Below, piece after piece: positions 35,906 through 45,932 of a stretch of 64,000 nucleotides of DNA. A program made the position numbers and the translations under genes. Where the stretch lies: contig SDWH01000006.1 in assembly GCA_019550975.1 (NCBI GenBank), positions 1 to 64,000 on the forward strand. The letters run 5' to 3'. Position 1 is the first letter of the stretch, and each line of letters begins with the position of its first letter. Below the pieces are notes generated by a model. It was not told the DNA's origin. It saw nothing but the letters and a program-made list of their open reading frames with translations, and made no database searches. Source of the stretch: Bacteroidales bacterium SW299 (GTDB lineage Bacteria; Bacteroidota; Bacteroidia; Bacteroidales; Bacteroidaceae).

Positions 35906-35947
35906 AAAAATGAGCTGTTATCTTGATGCGGATGACGGCTCATTTTT
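35906..35947. terminator. Hairpin built from family A repeat sequence
   Basis: Seventeen-base arms (35906-35922, 35931-35947) pair fully if two G-U pairs are allowed, with an 8-nt loop and T8 after it on the plus strand. The right arm shares 16 exact bases with the repeat array at 14553-14568. It lies in the 426-bp divergent region between the CMD-cupin gene and the tRNAs, where the only other feature I see is the tRNA promoter. Confidence 0.55.
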
Positions 35948-36126
35948 TTTATTTGTCCCATCATCCGCATCAAAATGTCCCGTCACGTTTTCAGAAAAGC
36001 CGGCTGATGGCTTCGGAGGCTATGCGGCAGCGGAGATGCGTGTATTTTTATGTGTGGCATAAACCGCTGAGAAATAGCCACTATCAAAAAATGAATATTT
36101 ATATCTGCAAATTATTCTTGAAATTA

Positions 36127-36158
36127 TTTGGCTGATTCAACCGAAAAGCTTACCTTTG
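36127..36158 (+). promoter_or_regulatory. Promoter of the tRNA-Lys pair
   Basis: TTTG at 36127-36130, a 20-bp spacer, then TACCTTTG at 36151-36158, a full Bacteroidetes promoter. The first tRNA begins 17 bp downstream. Confidence 0.8.
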
Positions 36159-36175
36159 CACTCGCAATTGAAAAA

Positions 36176-36248
36176 GCACTCTTAGCTCAGTTGGTAGAGC
36201 AACTGACTCTTAATCAGTGGGTCCAGGGTTCGAATCCCTGAGGGTGTA
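36176..36248 (+). tRNA. tRNA-Lys(CTT), copy 1
   Basis: 73-nt cloverleaf without encoded CCA. Acceptor stem GCACTCT/AGGGTGT, D arm TAGCTCAGTTGGTAGAGC, anticodon stem ACTGA/TCAGT around loop CTCTTAA (anticodon CTT), T arm CAGGGTTCGAATCCCTG. Confidence 0.97.
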
Positions 36249-36281
36249 CGATTTTTCGGAAAGTTTGACAATTTAATGGAT

Positions 36282-36354
36282 GCACTCTTAGCTCAGTTGG
36301 TAGAGCAACTGACTCTTAATCAGTGGGTCCAGGGTTCGAATCCCTGAGGGTGTA
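36282..36354 (+). tRNA. tRNA-Lys(CTT), copy 2
   Basis: Identical in sequence to copy 1 over all 73 nt, 33 bp downstream, and so probably co-transcribed from the promoter at 36127. It is followed 43 bp later by a terminator. Confidence 0.97.
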
Positions 36355-36397
36355 CCAGAGGACCCGGCCGTGAGGTGTGAGGGAACTCCAAAAAGAC

Positions 36398-36436
36398 AAG
36401 GCTCTTCAAGTCGTGCAGACCTGGAGAGCCTTTTTT
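36398..36436 (+). terminator. Terminator of the tRNA-Lys transcript
   Basis: AAGGCTCT at 36398-36405 pairs with AGAGCCTT at 36425-36432, followed by TTTT. It faces the convergent MBL gene. Confidence 0.75.
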
Positions 36437-36497
36437 CTTTCTCCTCTTCCTTTTTTTGCCGGGGCACGCATGCGCATCCCCGGCATGTCTTTGCTTT

Positions 36498-37304
36498 TCA
36501 TTCAAAATGATACATGTCTGAGGGAAGCACACGGCGCAGCGGAACCACCTGGAGGTCTTTGCCGACGGTGATGCCCTTCTCTTTCAGTGCCAGCTCTACT
36601 GTTTTCAGTGCCAGTTCGGGGTGGTTGTTGTCTTTGCTCAGATGGCACAGCCACACATATTTCAGCCTGTCCGTAAAGTTCTCCGCCAGATAGTCGGCAA
36701 GCTCCCTGTTGCTCAGGTGCCCGTTCGGGCCTGCTATGCGCGCTTTCAGGTGCGGAGGATACGGTCCCATCTGAAGCATCGTTTCGTCATAGTTTGCCTC
36801 GATGATGAGGTAGTTTGCCTCTCTGATGAAGCGCGCCGCCTCGGGAGTGATGTGTCCGATGTCCGTGAGGAATGAAAACACCTTGTCTTCCGCAGTGATG
36901 CAGTATCCCACGTTGTCCGTTCCGTCATGCGGCACTTCGAAGCAGGTCACGTTGAAGTCTGCCAGTTGGAACGTTTCGTTTTTCCGGATGAAGCGTATGT
37001 GTTCTCCGCTGAGCTTCTCGGTCATGCAGTAGCTTTTGCGCATTCCGCCGTGAATCTCTTCCGTCGAATAGACGGGAATGTTGTATTTTTCTCCCAGATG
37101 CCCTACGGCTTTGATGTGGTCGGCATGGTCGTGTGTCACCAGCACGCCCCGCACTTTTCCCAGGCTGAGCCCGTGTTCCTTGAACACTTTCTTTATGGTG
37201 CGTATGCCTATTCCTGCATCTATCAGTATCGCGTTGTTGTCTGTAGCAAGGTAATAGCAGTTTCCGCTGCTTCCGCTTGCCAGGCTCATGAATTCTATTT
37301 TCAT
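36498..37304 (-). CDS. MBL-fold hydrolase, WalJ/YycJ-like
   Basis: 268 residues. MSLASGSSGNCYYL opening and zinc motif THDHADH near residue 60 are typical of the YycJ/WalJ branch of MBL phosphodiesterases. EVPHDGTDNVGYCI and GHLSNRELADYL follow. In Firmicutes, WalJ affects wall metabolism and DNA repair; here the role is unproven. Transcribed toward the tRNA terminator. Confidence 0.87.
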   Translation of the reverse strand: MKIEFMSLASGSSGNCYYLATDNNAILIDAGIGIRTIKKVFKEHGLSLGKVRGVLVTHDHADHIKAVGHLGEKYNIPVYSTEEIHGGMRKSYCMTEKLSGEHIRFIRKNETFQLADFNVTCFEVPHDGTDNVGYCITAEDKVFSFLTDIGHITPEAARFIREANYLIIEANYDETMLQMGPYPPHLKARIAGPNGHLSNRELADYLAENFTDRLKYVWLCHLSKDNNHPELALKTVELALKEKGITVGKDLQVVPLRRVLPSDMYHFE

Positions 37305-37477
37305 CGGTCTTCTGTTTTTCTTTTCTTTTTAAAAACGGAATGCAAATATAATAGAAAGATGGCTTCATGCGTTCGCGGCGGGAGGCAAGTTTCTGACAAA
37401 GCTGACGGAAAAGGCGAAAGGAGTGCCCTGCTGTCAAATATTTCGGCCGGGGAAGGGGCGGATGTCGAAAAATCCAT

Positions 37478-37485
37478 TACATTTG
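37478..37485 (+). promoter_or_regulatory. -7 box of nhaD
   Basis: TACATTTG matches TAnnTTTG, 43 bp before the nhaD ATG. No clear -33 element. Confidence 0.55.
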
Positions 37486-37527
37486 TGATTCGGAAAACCA
37501 TTTGAAGACCTTTTAAAGATAAATTTT

Positions 37528-38865
37528 ATGTCAACCTTAACCGTAACAATCATCATCGCATTCATTGCCGGATACTTATGTATCGCTTTAGAAACCTTAA
37601 CCCGGGTCAACAAGGCCGCTGTAGCCTTGCTGATGCTGGTAGTGTGCTGGACGCTCTACATGTTCGACCCCGGAAACTTTCCCGGCATCTCTTCAGACGG
37701 AATCGCAGCGGCTGCCGGTTCGGTCATTGAGGGACATCTGGGAAGCACGGCCACAACGCTGTTCTTTCTGATGGGGGCGATGACCATTGTAGAAACCGTG
37801 GACCAGTACGGCGGCTTCAACTTCGTGCGCAACATGCTCAAGACAAAGAGCAAGCGCGGACTGCTGTGGCGCATCACGGCGATGACGTTCATCCTTTCGG
37901 CCATCCTTGACAACATGACTACGGCCATTGTGATGGTGATGATTCTGCGCAAGCTGGTTGACGACCGCAAAGACCGTCTGATCTATGCCTCGCTCGTCAT
38001 CATTGCAGCCAACTCGGGCGGTGCGTTTTCTCCCATCGGCGACGTGACTACCATCATGCTCTGGAACAAGAGTCTGATTACCGCGGGGGGCGTCATCAAG
38101 GAGTTGTTTGTGCCTTCGCTTGTATCGATTGTTGTGCCTGCCTATATCCTGTCCCTGTCGCTGAAGGGAAATGTGTCCGGCGCGGCAGAACCGGAAACGT
38201 CTGCCATCGGCAACGGACTTACCGATGCGCAGCGCAAGACCGTGTTCTGGGTGGGTGTCGGCGGACTGGTGTTTGTGCCGGTATTCAAGTCGGTCACACA
38301 TCTGCCTCCGTTTGTCGGCATCCTGCTGGTTTTGGGACTGCTGTGGCTGGTGACCGAACTGTTCTACCGCGGGCAGGCCGAACATGACGAAAGCACGCAG
38401 AAGCGTCTTTCGGGCATCATCTCGCGCATTGACATGAGCACCATCCTGTTTTTCCTCGGCATCCTGATGGCGGTGGCTTGCCTGCAGGAAGTGGGTGTCC
38501 TGGCAACGGTGGGCCAGGGGCTTGACGATGCGTTCAACGGAAACTATTACCTCATTACAGGCATCATCGGCGTGCTTTCGAGCATTGTCGACAATGTTCC
38601 GCTTGTTGCCGGATGCATGGGCATGTATCCGCTGGCCGAAGTGGGCGACATGGCCCGCGACGGAATATTCTGGCAGCTTCTGGCTTATTGTGCCGGAGTG
38701 GGCGGTTCGATGCTGATTATCGGTTCGGCGGCAGGTGTCGTTGTGATGGGACTGGAGAAGATCACCTTCGGCTGGTATATGAAGCGCATCACATGGGTTG
38801 CCTTTATCGGCTATGTAGCCGGCATTCTGGCCTACTGGCTCGAAAAGGCTGTTGTCGGGCTGTGA
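37528..38865 (+). CDS. nhaD: Sodium:proton antiporter NhaD
   Basis: 445 residues with about twelve membrane segments, IT-superfamily fold. The family pattern is clear: TTLFFLMGAMTIVETVDQYG, AILDNMTTAIVM, NSGGAFSPIGDVTTIMLW and SIVDNVPLVAGCMGMY, the two repeats carrying conserved Asp/Asn residues. It exports Na+ (or Li+) in exchange for protons. Confidence 0.93.
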   Translation: MSTLTVTIIIAFIAGYLCIALETLTRVNKAAVALLMLVVCWTLYMFDPGNFPGISSDGIAAAAGSVIEGHLGSTATTLFFLMGAMTIVETVDQYGGFNFVRNMLKTKSKRGLLWRITAMTFILSAILDNMTTAIVMVMILRKLVDDRKDRLIYASLVIIAANSGGAFSPIGDVTTIMLWNKSLITAGGVIKELFVPSLVSIVVPAYILSLSLKGNVSGAAEPETSAIGNGLTDAQRKTVFWVGVGGLVFVPVFKSVTHLPPFVGILLVLGLLWLVTELFYRGQAEHDESTQKRLSGIISRIDMSTILFFLGILMAVACLQEVGVLATVGQGLDDAFNGNYYLITGIIGVLSSIVDNVPLVAGCMGMYPLAEVGDMARDGIFWQLLAYCAGVGGSMLIIGSAAGVVVMGLEKITFGWYMKRITWVAFIGYVAGILAYWLEKAVVGL

Positions 38866-38995
38866 CAATCATTGTTCCGGGAGCGGCGCAACTTCACCAT
38901 GCGGCCGCTCCGTCAGACGGGAGGACGGCGCAGCTTCTTTTCCTTCGTTCCCCGAACGGTTCTTTTTTCCCTTTCCGCTCAGAGAAATGCAGCGC

Positions 38996-39271
38996 TTATT
39001 TGCCTTCGGATTCCGCGCCTTGCATCTTCTTCAATTTCCCAACAGCTTTCTCCAGCGACTCTTCCGGCTTGATGATGTTGTAGTTTCCCCAAAAGTCTTT
39101 GTCGAAAAACAGGGTTGCGTCATCCGAGAGTGCCTGCTCCGTGCCGAAGGCTTCGCGGACAGGAATAGCGTCGGCAGAGGGCTTGATGTCTGTCACCACC
39201 ATTTCTGAAACGACTGCATACGAGGTGGCGAACAGCCTGCGCCGCCAGTTGCATCTGAAACGGATTTTTCT
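38996..39271 (-). pseudogene. C-terminal remnant of a Bacteroidetes carboxypeptidase-regulatory-like protein
   Basis: About 92 codons open after an in-frame TGA at 39272-39274. The frame reads KIRFRCNWRRRLFATSYAV, VVTDIKPSADAIPVREAF and FWGNYNIIKPEESLEKAVGKL. The last part is the typical tail of CarboxypepD_reg-like proteins of Bacteroides (about 400-500 aa). The N-terminal 80% is missing; the only ATG in frame is at 39202. It is probably a leftover of deletion. Confidence 0.6.
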
Positions 39272-39291
39272 TCATCTTGCCGGCCCTTTGC

Positions 39292-39670
39292 TTACACCCG
39301 GACGATTTCATAGTTTCTGCTTCCCAGTCCGATTCGCTCTGCATATTCCGCCACGTGCGCTTCTCCGCGGCTTTCAATGCGCTGGATGAGCGGGCGGTTG
39401 TTGTTGCCGTCCGCAGGCGTTACGGCGTAGACCAGATCAAGGCAGACTTGCTCCAGTGCCACGGGGTCGGCGGAGGCAAGGATGCCAATGTCCTGCATTT
39501 CGGGCGCGGCAGGACTGGAGTCACAGTCGCAATCCACCGACAGGTTGTTCATCACGTTGATGCAGATCTCCTGATATGCTTCGCTGTATGCTTCTGTCTG
39601 GCAGTCAGGCTGTTTAGAAGGAAATGGCAGTGTTTCTTCTTCCGCTCGCCGTGGAAATTTCTTTATCTCC
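39292..39670 (-). pseudogene. C-terminal remnant of a DUF362 (ferredoxin-like) protein
   Basis: The open frame contains AYQEICINVMNNLSVDCDCD, then MQDIGILASADPVALEQVCLDLVYA split across the family pattern, and ends ESRGEAHVAEYAERIGLGSR. This is the C-terminal part of DUF362 proteins (normally over 300 aa). Upstream, the frame runs without a start codon into the 21-bp repeat array at 39671, which marks the break point. It lies just upstream of the other remnant, on the same strand. Taken together, nhaD to ruvX (about 1 kb) holds no intact gene. Confidence 0.65.
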
Positions 39671-39748
39671 AGGTTAGAGATACAAATCTTTAGCCTGAAG
39701 ATACATGTCTTTAGCTTAGAGATACATATCCTCAGACTGGAGATGAAG
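39671..39748 (+). repeat. Tandem array of 21-bp repeats, family B copy 2
   Basis: Units at 39671-39691, 39692-39712, 39713-39733 and a partial at 39734-39748; consensus AGCYTRAAGATACATRTCTTT. The last unit ends GACTGGAGATGAAG, nearly the same as the end of copy 1 at 23725-23740. It lies 120 bp upstream of ruvX and touches the broken end of the DUF362 remnant. Confidence 0.8.
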
Positions 39749-39845
39749 TCTTTTTCTCCGTTGCCCGGGAAATGGCAGGGGAAGCTGCGGGTGAAATGCC
39801 CGGGTCCTTAAATATTTTAAGCATTATATAGAAACTGGAAAGGAA

Positions 39846-39861
39846 TAAATTTGTACTTTTG
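39846..39861 (+). promoter_or_regulatory. ruvX promoter -7 boxes
   Basis: Two adjacent matches to TAnnTTTG: TAAATTTG (39846-39853) and TACTTTTG (39854-39861). The ATG at 39868 is so close that the mRNA would have little or no leader. Confidence 0.5.
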
Positions 39862-39867
39862 TGCCGT

Positions 39868-40284
39868 ATGAGCAGAATTTTAGCTATTGATTACGGAAGG
39901 AAGCGCACGGGGATTGCCGTTACCGACCCGATGCAGATTATCGCGAACGGACTGACTACTGTCCCGACAGGCGAATTGATGGATTTCCTGCTGGACTATA
40001 TGAAGCGGGAGAAAGTGGAGCGTATCATTATCGGACATCCCAAGCAGATGAACAATCAGGATTCTGAAAGCATGAAGTATATCGTGCCTTTCGTGAACCG
40101 CCTCAAGAAGGTGCTGCCCGACGTTCCGCTTGAAATGGTGGACGAACGCTTCACTTCCGTGCTGGCGCATCAGGCTATGCTGGCGGGAGGACTCAAGAAA
40201 AAAGACCGCCAGAACAAGGCACTGGTCGATGAAATCAGCGCGACTATCATTTTGCAGTCTTATCTGGAATCGAAACGAATGTAA
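39868..40284 (+). CDS. ruvX: Putative pre-16S rRNA nuclease YqgF/RuvX
   Basis: 138 residues from the ATG at 39868 (an upstream ATG at 39859 is less likely). RNase H fold with ILAIDYGRKRTGIAVTD at the start, IIIGHPKQMN and a conserved EMVDERFTS motif. It is involved in 16S rRNA 5'-end processing. 28 bp upstream of def. Confidence 0.93.
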   Translation: MSRILAIDYGRKRTGIAVTDPMQIIANGLTTVPTGELMDFLLDYMKREKVERIIIGHPKQMNNQDSESMKYIVPFVNRLKKVLPDVPLEMVDERFTSVLAHQAMLAGGLKKKDRQNKALVDEISATIILQSYLESKRM

Positions 40285-40312
40285 AACTGAATTATAAAAC
40301 TACAGAAACGAA

Positions 40313-40867
40313 ATGATTTTACCTATTTATGTATTTGGTCAGCCTGTCCTGCGTGAAGAGGCACAAGACATTACTCCGGATTATCCGAACCTGAAAGAAC
40401 TTATCGCCAACATGTTTGAAACGATGGACCGTGCCGACGGGGTGGGGCTTGCGGCTCCGCAGATCGGTCTGCCCATCCGCGTGGTGGTGGTGGATCTTGA
40501 TGTGCTTGCCGACGACATGCCTGAGTTCAAGGGCTTCCGTCGCGCCTATATCAATCCGCACATACTTGAAGCCGGCGACAATCTGGTTGCGATGGAGGAG
40601 GGGTGTCTGAGTCTGCCCGGCATTCACGAAAGCGTAAAGCGTCCGGACCGCATCCATGTGCAGTATCTTGACGAAGAGATGAAACCCCACGACGAATGGG
40701 TGGAAGGTTATTTGGCCCGCGTGATGCAGCATGAGTTCGACCATCTGGACGGAGTGATGTTCATCGACCATCTGTCTGCTCTCCGCAAGCAGATGATCCG
40801 CGGAAAACTGAACAGTATGGTGAAAGGAAAAGCCCGCTGTTCGTATAAGGTGAAAACTGTAAAATGA
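40313..40867 (+). CDS. def: Peptide deformylase
   Basis: 184 residues. All three motifs: [10 protein letters not shown] (44-53), EEGCLSLPG with metal ligand C98, and QHEFDHLDG with the HExDH-type metal-binding His residues (HEFDH). It removes N-formyl from nascent proteins. Its stop overlaps the next start by 4 bp (ATGA). Confidence 0.96.
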   Translation: MILPIYVFGQPVLREEAQDITPDYPNLKELIANMFETMDRADGVGLAAPQIGLPIRVVVVDLDVLADDMPEFKGFRRAYINPHILEAGDNLVAMEEGCLSLPGIHESVKRPDRIHVQYLDEEMKPHDEWVEGYLARVMQHEFDHLDGVMFIDHLSALRKQMIRGKLNSMVKGKARCSYKVKTVK

Positions 40868-42873
40868 TAAAGAAGTTCCTATACATATTATATATAGGTA
40901 TGTGCTTTCCGGTGGCATCAGCGGCACAGATCAATGCCGAACGGGTGATGACCATCGGAAAGAACGCGCTCTATTTTGAGGACTATGTGCTGTCCATTCA
41001 ATATTTCAATCAAGTAATTAACGCAAAGCCTTACATGGCGGAGCCTTTCTTCTACCGCGGTCTTGCCAAGATGAATCTTGACGACTATCAGGGCGCGGAG
41101 TCGGACTGCAGCGAAGCGTTGAAGAGAAACCCGTTTGTGGTGAACGCCTATCAGGTAAGAGGCATCTCGCGCATACGCCAGGGGAAATACAAGGATGCCA
41201 TCGGGGATTATCAGAGGGCCTTGAAACTGGATCCTGAGAACATCAGCCTTTGGCATAATCTTGCCTTGTGCCGGATGCATGAAGAAGAATATCCTGTGGC
41301 GCGTGCCGAACTGGATACGCTTATCCGGATAGCGCCGCGCTATACCGACGCTTACCTGATGCGCACGGAGGTTTCCCTGAAGCAAAAGGATACGCTGCAG
41401 GCCATGACGGATGCCGACAAGGCGATCGAAATTGACCGCTACAATCCCGATACCTGGACTTCGAGGGGGATGCTTTTTCTTCAGCGGGAAAAATACAGTG
41501 ACGCCGAATCGGACCTGACCGAGGCCATCCGCCTTTCGGTGCGCAACTCAAGCGCTTATATTAACCGCGCGCTGGCGCGTTACCACCAGAACAACCTGCG
41601 GGGGGCGATGTCGGATTATGACCTGGCTCTGGATGTAGACCCCAACAACTTTATCGGACACTACAACCGCGGATTGCTGCGTGCGCAGGTGGGCGATGAC
41701 AACCGGGCTATCGAGGACTTCGACTTTGTGCTCAAGGTGGAGCCGGACAACATGATGGCTACGTTCAACCGCGGCCTGCTGCGCGACCGTACCGGCGACT
41801 ATTCCGGGGCAATCGACGATTATACGGCTGTGCTGGATGAATATCCGAATTTCCTGGCCGGATACCAGTACCGTGCTGCCGCGCGCCGGAAAATCGGTGA
41901 CCTGAAGGGAGCCGATGCCGACGAGTTCAAGGTGCTGAAGGCACAGCTTGACGCGCAGAACGGAAAGAAGCCGCAGACTGCCTCGAACGACGAAAAGACC
42001 CGCAAGCAGTCGGACAAGAACGTTGAGAATTACCGCAAGATTATGGTGGCCGACGATGAAGACGACAGCAGCAAGTATAAGACAGACTACCGCGGACGTG
42101 TGCAGGACCGCAACGTGAACATTCTTCCGCAGCCGATGTTTGCCCTTACTTATTACGAGCGGCAGGATGAAGTGAAACGCCAGGTGAACTACTACAAGGG
42201 GATTGACGACATGAATGCCCGTCACGAACTTCCGCAGCGCTTGCTGATCACCAACAGCGAGACTTCGCTGGACGAGGGACAGGTGAAGCAGCACTTCGCT
42301 TCGATCGACGCGCAGAGTGCGGTCATCGTGAAGGAACCGGAGAACGTGCTCCATTATTACGCGCGTGCCATCGACTTCTATCTGGTTCAGGATTTCGACA
42401 ATGCGTTGAGCGACCTGGATGAAGCGATTCGCCGGGATTCGACCTTCATGCCTGCTTATTTCAGCCGTGCGCTTATCCATTATAAGCAGCTGGAGTATAT
42501 GAAGCGCGACAAGAACTATGAGGTGGAAGTCAAGATGCCCGACGGCGACATGCAGGTTCATGCTTACGACTACAACCGGATAAAGGAGGATCTGGATGAA
42601 GTGATACGCCTGGCTCCTGATTTTGTTCACGCCTACTATAACCGCGGAAATATCCTGACTGCCATGAAGGATTACCGTGCGGCGCTTGCCGATTACTCGA
42701 AGGCGATTGAGATTGATCCGCGTTTCGGCGACGCTTACTTCAACAGGGGACTGACAAACATCTTCCTCGGGAACAATGCGCAGGGCATACGTGACCTGAG
42801 CAAGGCGGGCGAGCTTGGAATATTCTCGGCATATAATATCATCAAGCGATTTACGTCTGTTCCGGAAAAATAA
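40864..42873 (+). CDS. Exported TPR-repeat protein
   Basis: 669 residues. Signal peptide 1-20 (FPVASA then AQINAER). About twelve TPR units: examples are [60 protein letters not shown] and [21 protein letters not shown] non-TPR charged linker lies at about 355-420. It is probably a periplasmic scaffold. The start overlaps def by 4 bp, so it is translationally coupled. Confidence 0.85.
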   Translation: MIKKFLYILYIGMCFPVASAAQINAERVMTIGKNALYFEDYVLSIQYFNQVINAKPYMAEPFFYRGLAKMNLDDYQGAESDCSEALKRNPFVVNAYQVRGISRIRQGKYKDAIGDYQRALKLDPENISLWHNLALCRMHEEEYPVARAELDTLIRIAPRYTDAYLMRTEVSLKQKDTLQAMTDADKAIEIDRYNPDTWTSRGMLFLQREKYSDAESDLTEAIRLSVRNSSAYINRALARYHQNNLRGAMSDYDLALDVDPNNFIGHYNRGLLRAQVGDDNRAIEDFDFVLKVEPDNMMATFNRGLLRDRTGDYSGAIDDYTAVLDEYPNFLAGYQYRAAARRKIGDLKGADADEFKVLKAQLDAQNGKKPQTASNDEKTRKQSDKNVENYRKIMVADDEDDSSKYKTDYRGRVQDRNVNILPQPMFALTYYERQDEVKRQVNYYKGIDDMNARHELPQRLLITNSETSLDEGQVKQHFASIDAQSAVIVKEPENVLHYYARAIDFYLVQDFDNALSDLDEAIRRDSTFMPAYFSRALIHYKQLEYMKRDKNYEVEVKMPDGDMQVHAYDYNRIKEDLDEVIRLAPDFVHAYYNRGNILTAMKDYRAALADYSKAIEIDPRFGDAYFNRGLTNIFLGNNAQGIRDLSKAGELGIFSAYNIIKRFTSVPEK

Positions 42874-42906
42874 GGTTGAAGCCGAGGTTAAATAAAAAGT
42901 TTTATA

Positions 42907-42914
42907 TAATTTTG
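42907..42914 (+). promoter_or_regulatory. -7 box of thrS
   Basis: TAATTTTG matches TAnnTTTG, 30 bp before the thrS ATG. No -33 element at the usual distance. Confidence 0.5.
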
Positions 42915-42943
42915 TACACAATAACAGATAAATATTGAACATT

Positions 42944-44887
42944 ATGGTAAAGATAACTTTTCCTGATGGCTCCGTCCGTGAATACAATGACGGAGTTACC
43001 GGTCTGCAGATTGCAGAAAGCATCAGTTCGCGTCTGGCACAGGATGTACTGGCCTGCGGCGTGAACGGCGAAACGGTTGATTTGAATCGTCCGATAAACG
43101 AAGATGCCGACTTCGTTCTTTATAAATGGGAAGACGAGCAGGGCAAGCACGCTTTCTGGCATACAAGCGCGCACCTGCTGGCAGAGGCTTTGCAGGAACT
43201 TTATCCGGGCATTCAGTTCGGTATCGGTCCTGCCATTGAGAACGGATTCTATTACGACGTTGATCCGGGGGATGGCGTGGCAATCAAAGAGAGCGACCTG
43301 CCTGCCATCGAAAAGAAAATGGTTGAACTGGCTGCACGCAAGGAAGAGCTTGTGCGCAAGAGCATAGCCAAGGCAGATGCTTTGAAGATGTTCGGCGACA
43401 GAGGCGAAACTTACAAGTGTGAACTGATTTCCGAACTGGAAGACGGCCACATCACCACATATACGCAGGGCAGCTTTACCGATCTTTGCCGTGGACCTCA
43501 CTTGCTGTCTACCGCTCCCATCAAGGCTGTCAAGCTGCTGTCGGTGGCCGGAGCTTATTGGAGGGGACAGGAAGACCGCAAGCAGATGACCCGCATTTAC
43601 GGCATCACTTTCCCTAAGAAGAAGATGCTTGATGAGTATCTGGTATTGCTGGAGGAAGCCAAGAAGCGCGACCACCGCAAAATCGGCAAGGAAATGGATT
43701 TGTTCATGTTCTCCGACATGGTGGGCAAGGGATTGCCGATGTGGCTGCCGAAAGGCACTGCGCTGCGCATTCGCCTTCAGGATTTTCTGCGCCGCATCCA
43801 GGCCCGCTACGATTATCAGGAAGTGATGTGTCCGCCCATCGGAAACAAGATGCTGTATGTGACTTCCGGACACTATGCCAAATATGGCAAGGATTCGTTC
43901 CAGCCGATTCATACGCCGGAAGAAGGAGAAGAGTACTTCCTGAAACCGATGAACTGTCCTCACCACTGTACAATCTATAAGAATTCTCCCCGCTCATACC
44001 GCGACCTGCCGTTGCGTATCGCAGAATTCGGTACAGTCTGCCGTTATGAACAGAGCGGCGAACTGCATGGGCTGACTCGCGTGCGCAGCTTTACACAGGA
44101 TGATGCGCACATCTTCTGCCGCCCGGATCAGGTGAAGGATGAATTTCTCCGCGTGATGGACATCATCTCAATCGTGTTCAAGTCAATGAATTTCGAAAAC
44201 TTCGAGGCACAGATTTCTTTGCGTGATAAGGTGAACCGCGAGAAATACATCGGAAGCGACGAGAACTGGGAAAAGGCTGAGCAGGCGATTGTGGAAGCCT
44301 GCCAGGAAAAAGGTCTGAAGGCAAAGGTTGAATACGGAGAGGCTGCATTCTATGGCCCGAAACTGGACTTCATGGTGAAGGATGCCATCGGCCGCCGCTG
44401 GCAGTTGGGTACAATCCAGGTTGACTATAACTTGCCGGAGCGTTTTGAACTGGAATATATGGGGTCTGACAACCAGAAGCACCGTCCGGTAATGATTCAC
44501 CGCGCGCCGTTCGGTTCGATGGAGCGCTTCGTGGCCGTGCTTATCGAACATACAGCCGGGAAATTCCCGCTGTGGCTGACTCCCGATCAGGTAGCTATTC
44601 TGCCGATTTCAGAAAAGTTCAACGAATATGCGGACAAGGTACGCATGGAACTCAAAAAATATGACATTCGTGCAATCGTAGACGAACGCAATGAGAAGAT
44701 CGGCCGCAAGATCCGTGACAATGAAATGAAACGCATCCCTTACATGTTGATTGTGGGCGAAAAAGAAGCCGAAAACGGCGAAGTTTCGGTTCGCAAGCAG
44801 GGTGAAGGCGACCAAGGTTCGATGAAAATCGAAGATTTTGCAAAAAATATTGCAGAAGAAGTTCATAATATGATAAATAAATGGTAA
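42944..44887 (+). CDS. thrS: Threonyl-tRNA synthetase
   Basis: 647 residues from the ATG at 42944 ([10 protein letters not shown]). TGS domain (1-62), editing domain with [11 protein letters not shown], class II core with MNCPHHC (zinc/substrate Cys), [19 protein letters not shown] (motif 2) and [11 protein letters not shown] (motif 3), then an anticodon-binding domain. First gene of the thrS-infC-rpmI-rplT cluster. Confidence 0.98.
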   Translation: MVKITFPDGSVREYNDGVTGLQIAESISSRLAQDVLACGVNGETVDLNRPINEDADFVLYKWEDEQGKHAFWHTSAHLLAEALQELYPGIQFGIGPAIENGFYYDVDPGDGVAIKESDLPAIEKKMVELAARKEELVRKSIAKADALKMFGDRGETYKCELISELEDGHITTYTQGSFTDLCRGPHLLSTAPIKAVKLLSVAGAYWRGQEDRKQMTRIYGITFPKKKMLDEYLVLLEEAKKRDHRKIGKEMDLFMFSDMVGKGLPMWLPKGTALRIRLQDFLRRIQARYDYQEVMCPPIGNKMLYVTSGHYAKYGKDSFQPIHTPEEGEEYFLKPMNCPHHCTIYKNSPRSYRDLPLRIAEFGTVCRYEQSGELHGLTRVRSFTQDDAHIFCRPDQVKDEFLRVMDIISIVFKSMNFENFEAQISLRDKVNREKYIGSDENWEKAEQAIVEACQEKGLKAKVEYGEAAFYGPKLDFMVKDAIGRRWQLGTIQVDYNLPERFELEYMGSDNQKHRPVMIHRAPFGSMERFVAVLIEHTAGKFPLWLTPDQVAILPISEKFNEYADKVRMELKKYDIRAIVDERNEKIGRKIRDNEMKRIPYMLIVGEKEAENGEVSVRKQGEGDQGSMKIEDFAKNIAEEVHNMINKW

Positions 44888-44937
44888 ATTTGCAACCGCT
44901 TTGTGGAAAAGGTAAAAAATCTTTGCTGCAAGGCGGT
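44885..44937 (+). promoter_or_regulatory. infC upstream region: -7 box and leader hairpin
   Basis: TAAATTTG (44885-44892) overlaps the thrS stop codon and could be a second promoter. ACCGCTTTG (44895-44903) pairs with CAAGGCGGT (44929-44937) with one G-U pair. Structured leaders before infC or rplT are a known site of L20 autoregulation in other bacteria; whether this one acts that way is unknown. Confidence 0.4.
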
Positions 44938-44987
44938 GAGCAAAATAATTTATAACTCTTAAAAACAAACAGGAAGAAAAGATTTTA

Positions 44988-45575
44988 ATGAAAAATGACT
45001 CTTTGAAAGGGCAACATCGAATCAATGAACAGATTCGCGCCAAAGAAGTACGTATCGTTGGAGATAACATTGAATCGGCAGTGTATCCGATAGCTCAAGC
45101 TTTAAAGATTGCTGAGGAACATGAAGCCGACTTAGTTGAAATTTCACCCAACGCTGTTCCTCCGGTTTGCAGAATTATAGATTATTCTAAATTCCTTTAT
45201 CAGTTAAAGAAACGTGCAAAGGAACAGAAAGCAAAGCAGGTTAAAGTAAATGTGAAGGAAATCCGCTTCGGTCCTCAGACGGACGAACACGACTACAACT
45301 TCAAGCTGAAACATGCGATTGGCTTCCTTCAGAACGGCGACAAGGTAAAGGCATACGTGTTCTTCAAGGGCCGTTCGATTTTGTTCAAGGAACAGGGTGA
45401 AGTGCTTCTGCTGCGTTTTGCCAATGATCTGGAAGACTATGCGAAGGTTGAGCAAATGCCGCTGCTGGAAGGAAAGCGTATGACCATCGCCCTTTCTCCC
45501 AAGAAGCCCGGGGCAAAGAAGCCTTCGAAACCGGCCGCTGAGCCTGTTCAGAAAACAGAAAAGACAAATGAGTAA
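44988..45575 (+). CDS. infC: Translation initiation factor IF-3
   Basis: 195 residues. [17 protein letters not shown] opening, [16 protein letters not shown] at the domain linker and [19 protein letters not shown] in the C-terminal domain. A Lys/Pro-rich tail ([15 protein letters not shown]) is longer than in E. coli IF-3. The start is a normal ATG, unlike the AUU of enterobacteria. Confidence 0.97.
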   Translation: MKNDSLKGQHRINEQIRAKEVRIVGDNIESAVYPIAQALKIAEEHEADLVEISPNAVPPVCRIIDYSKFLYQLKKRAKEQKAKQVKVNVKEIRFGPQTDEHDYNFKLKHAIGFLQNGDKVKAYVFFKGRSILFKEQGEVLLLRFANDLEDYAKVEQMPLLEGKRMTIALSPKKPGAKKPSKPAAEPVQKTEKTNE

Positions 45576-45630
45576 CGCGCCGGTATAGTGCGTTGCCATT
45601 ATATTTAGTAATAATTAAATATTAAACAAA

Positions 45631-45828
45631 ATGCCAAAAGTTAAAACTAACTCCGGTGCCAAAAAAAGATTCGCTCTTACCGGAACGGGTAAAATTAAGA
45701 GAAAACATGCTTATCACAGTCACATCCTGACTAAGAAGACTAAAAAGCAGAAAAGAAATCTTGTTCACATGGGATTGGTAAACGATGCCAACAAGAAAGC
45801 TGTTAAGGAACTTCTGTGTCTGCGTTGA
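45631..45828 (+). CDS. rpmI: 50S ribosomal protein L35
   Basis: 65 residues, basic. [20 protein letters not shown] and [20 protein letters not shown] are typical of L35. It lies between infC and rplT as in most bacteria. Confidence 0.98.
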   Translation: MPKVKTNSGAKKRFALTGTGKIKRKHAYHSHILTKKTKKQKRNLVHMGLVNDANKKAVKELLCLR

Positions 45829-45932
45829 TTCTTTGAGAAGCGTAAAAGTATCATTTAATTTATTAACCGAATGCATTAGCTTTAAGTCCGGATGCGATAT
45901 TCGGCGCTATCATTCAAAAACTAATTAAAACT

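Noticed and set aside
39671..39748. CRISPR array
   Set aside because: Here and at the other arrays the units are contiguous, degenerate and without unique spacers; no cas genes are in the window.
41548..43023. 491-aa minus-strand frame opposite the TPR gene
   Set aside because: Shadow of a 669-aa TPR gene with clear repeats on the plus strand; it also crosses into thrS.
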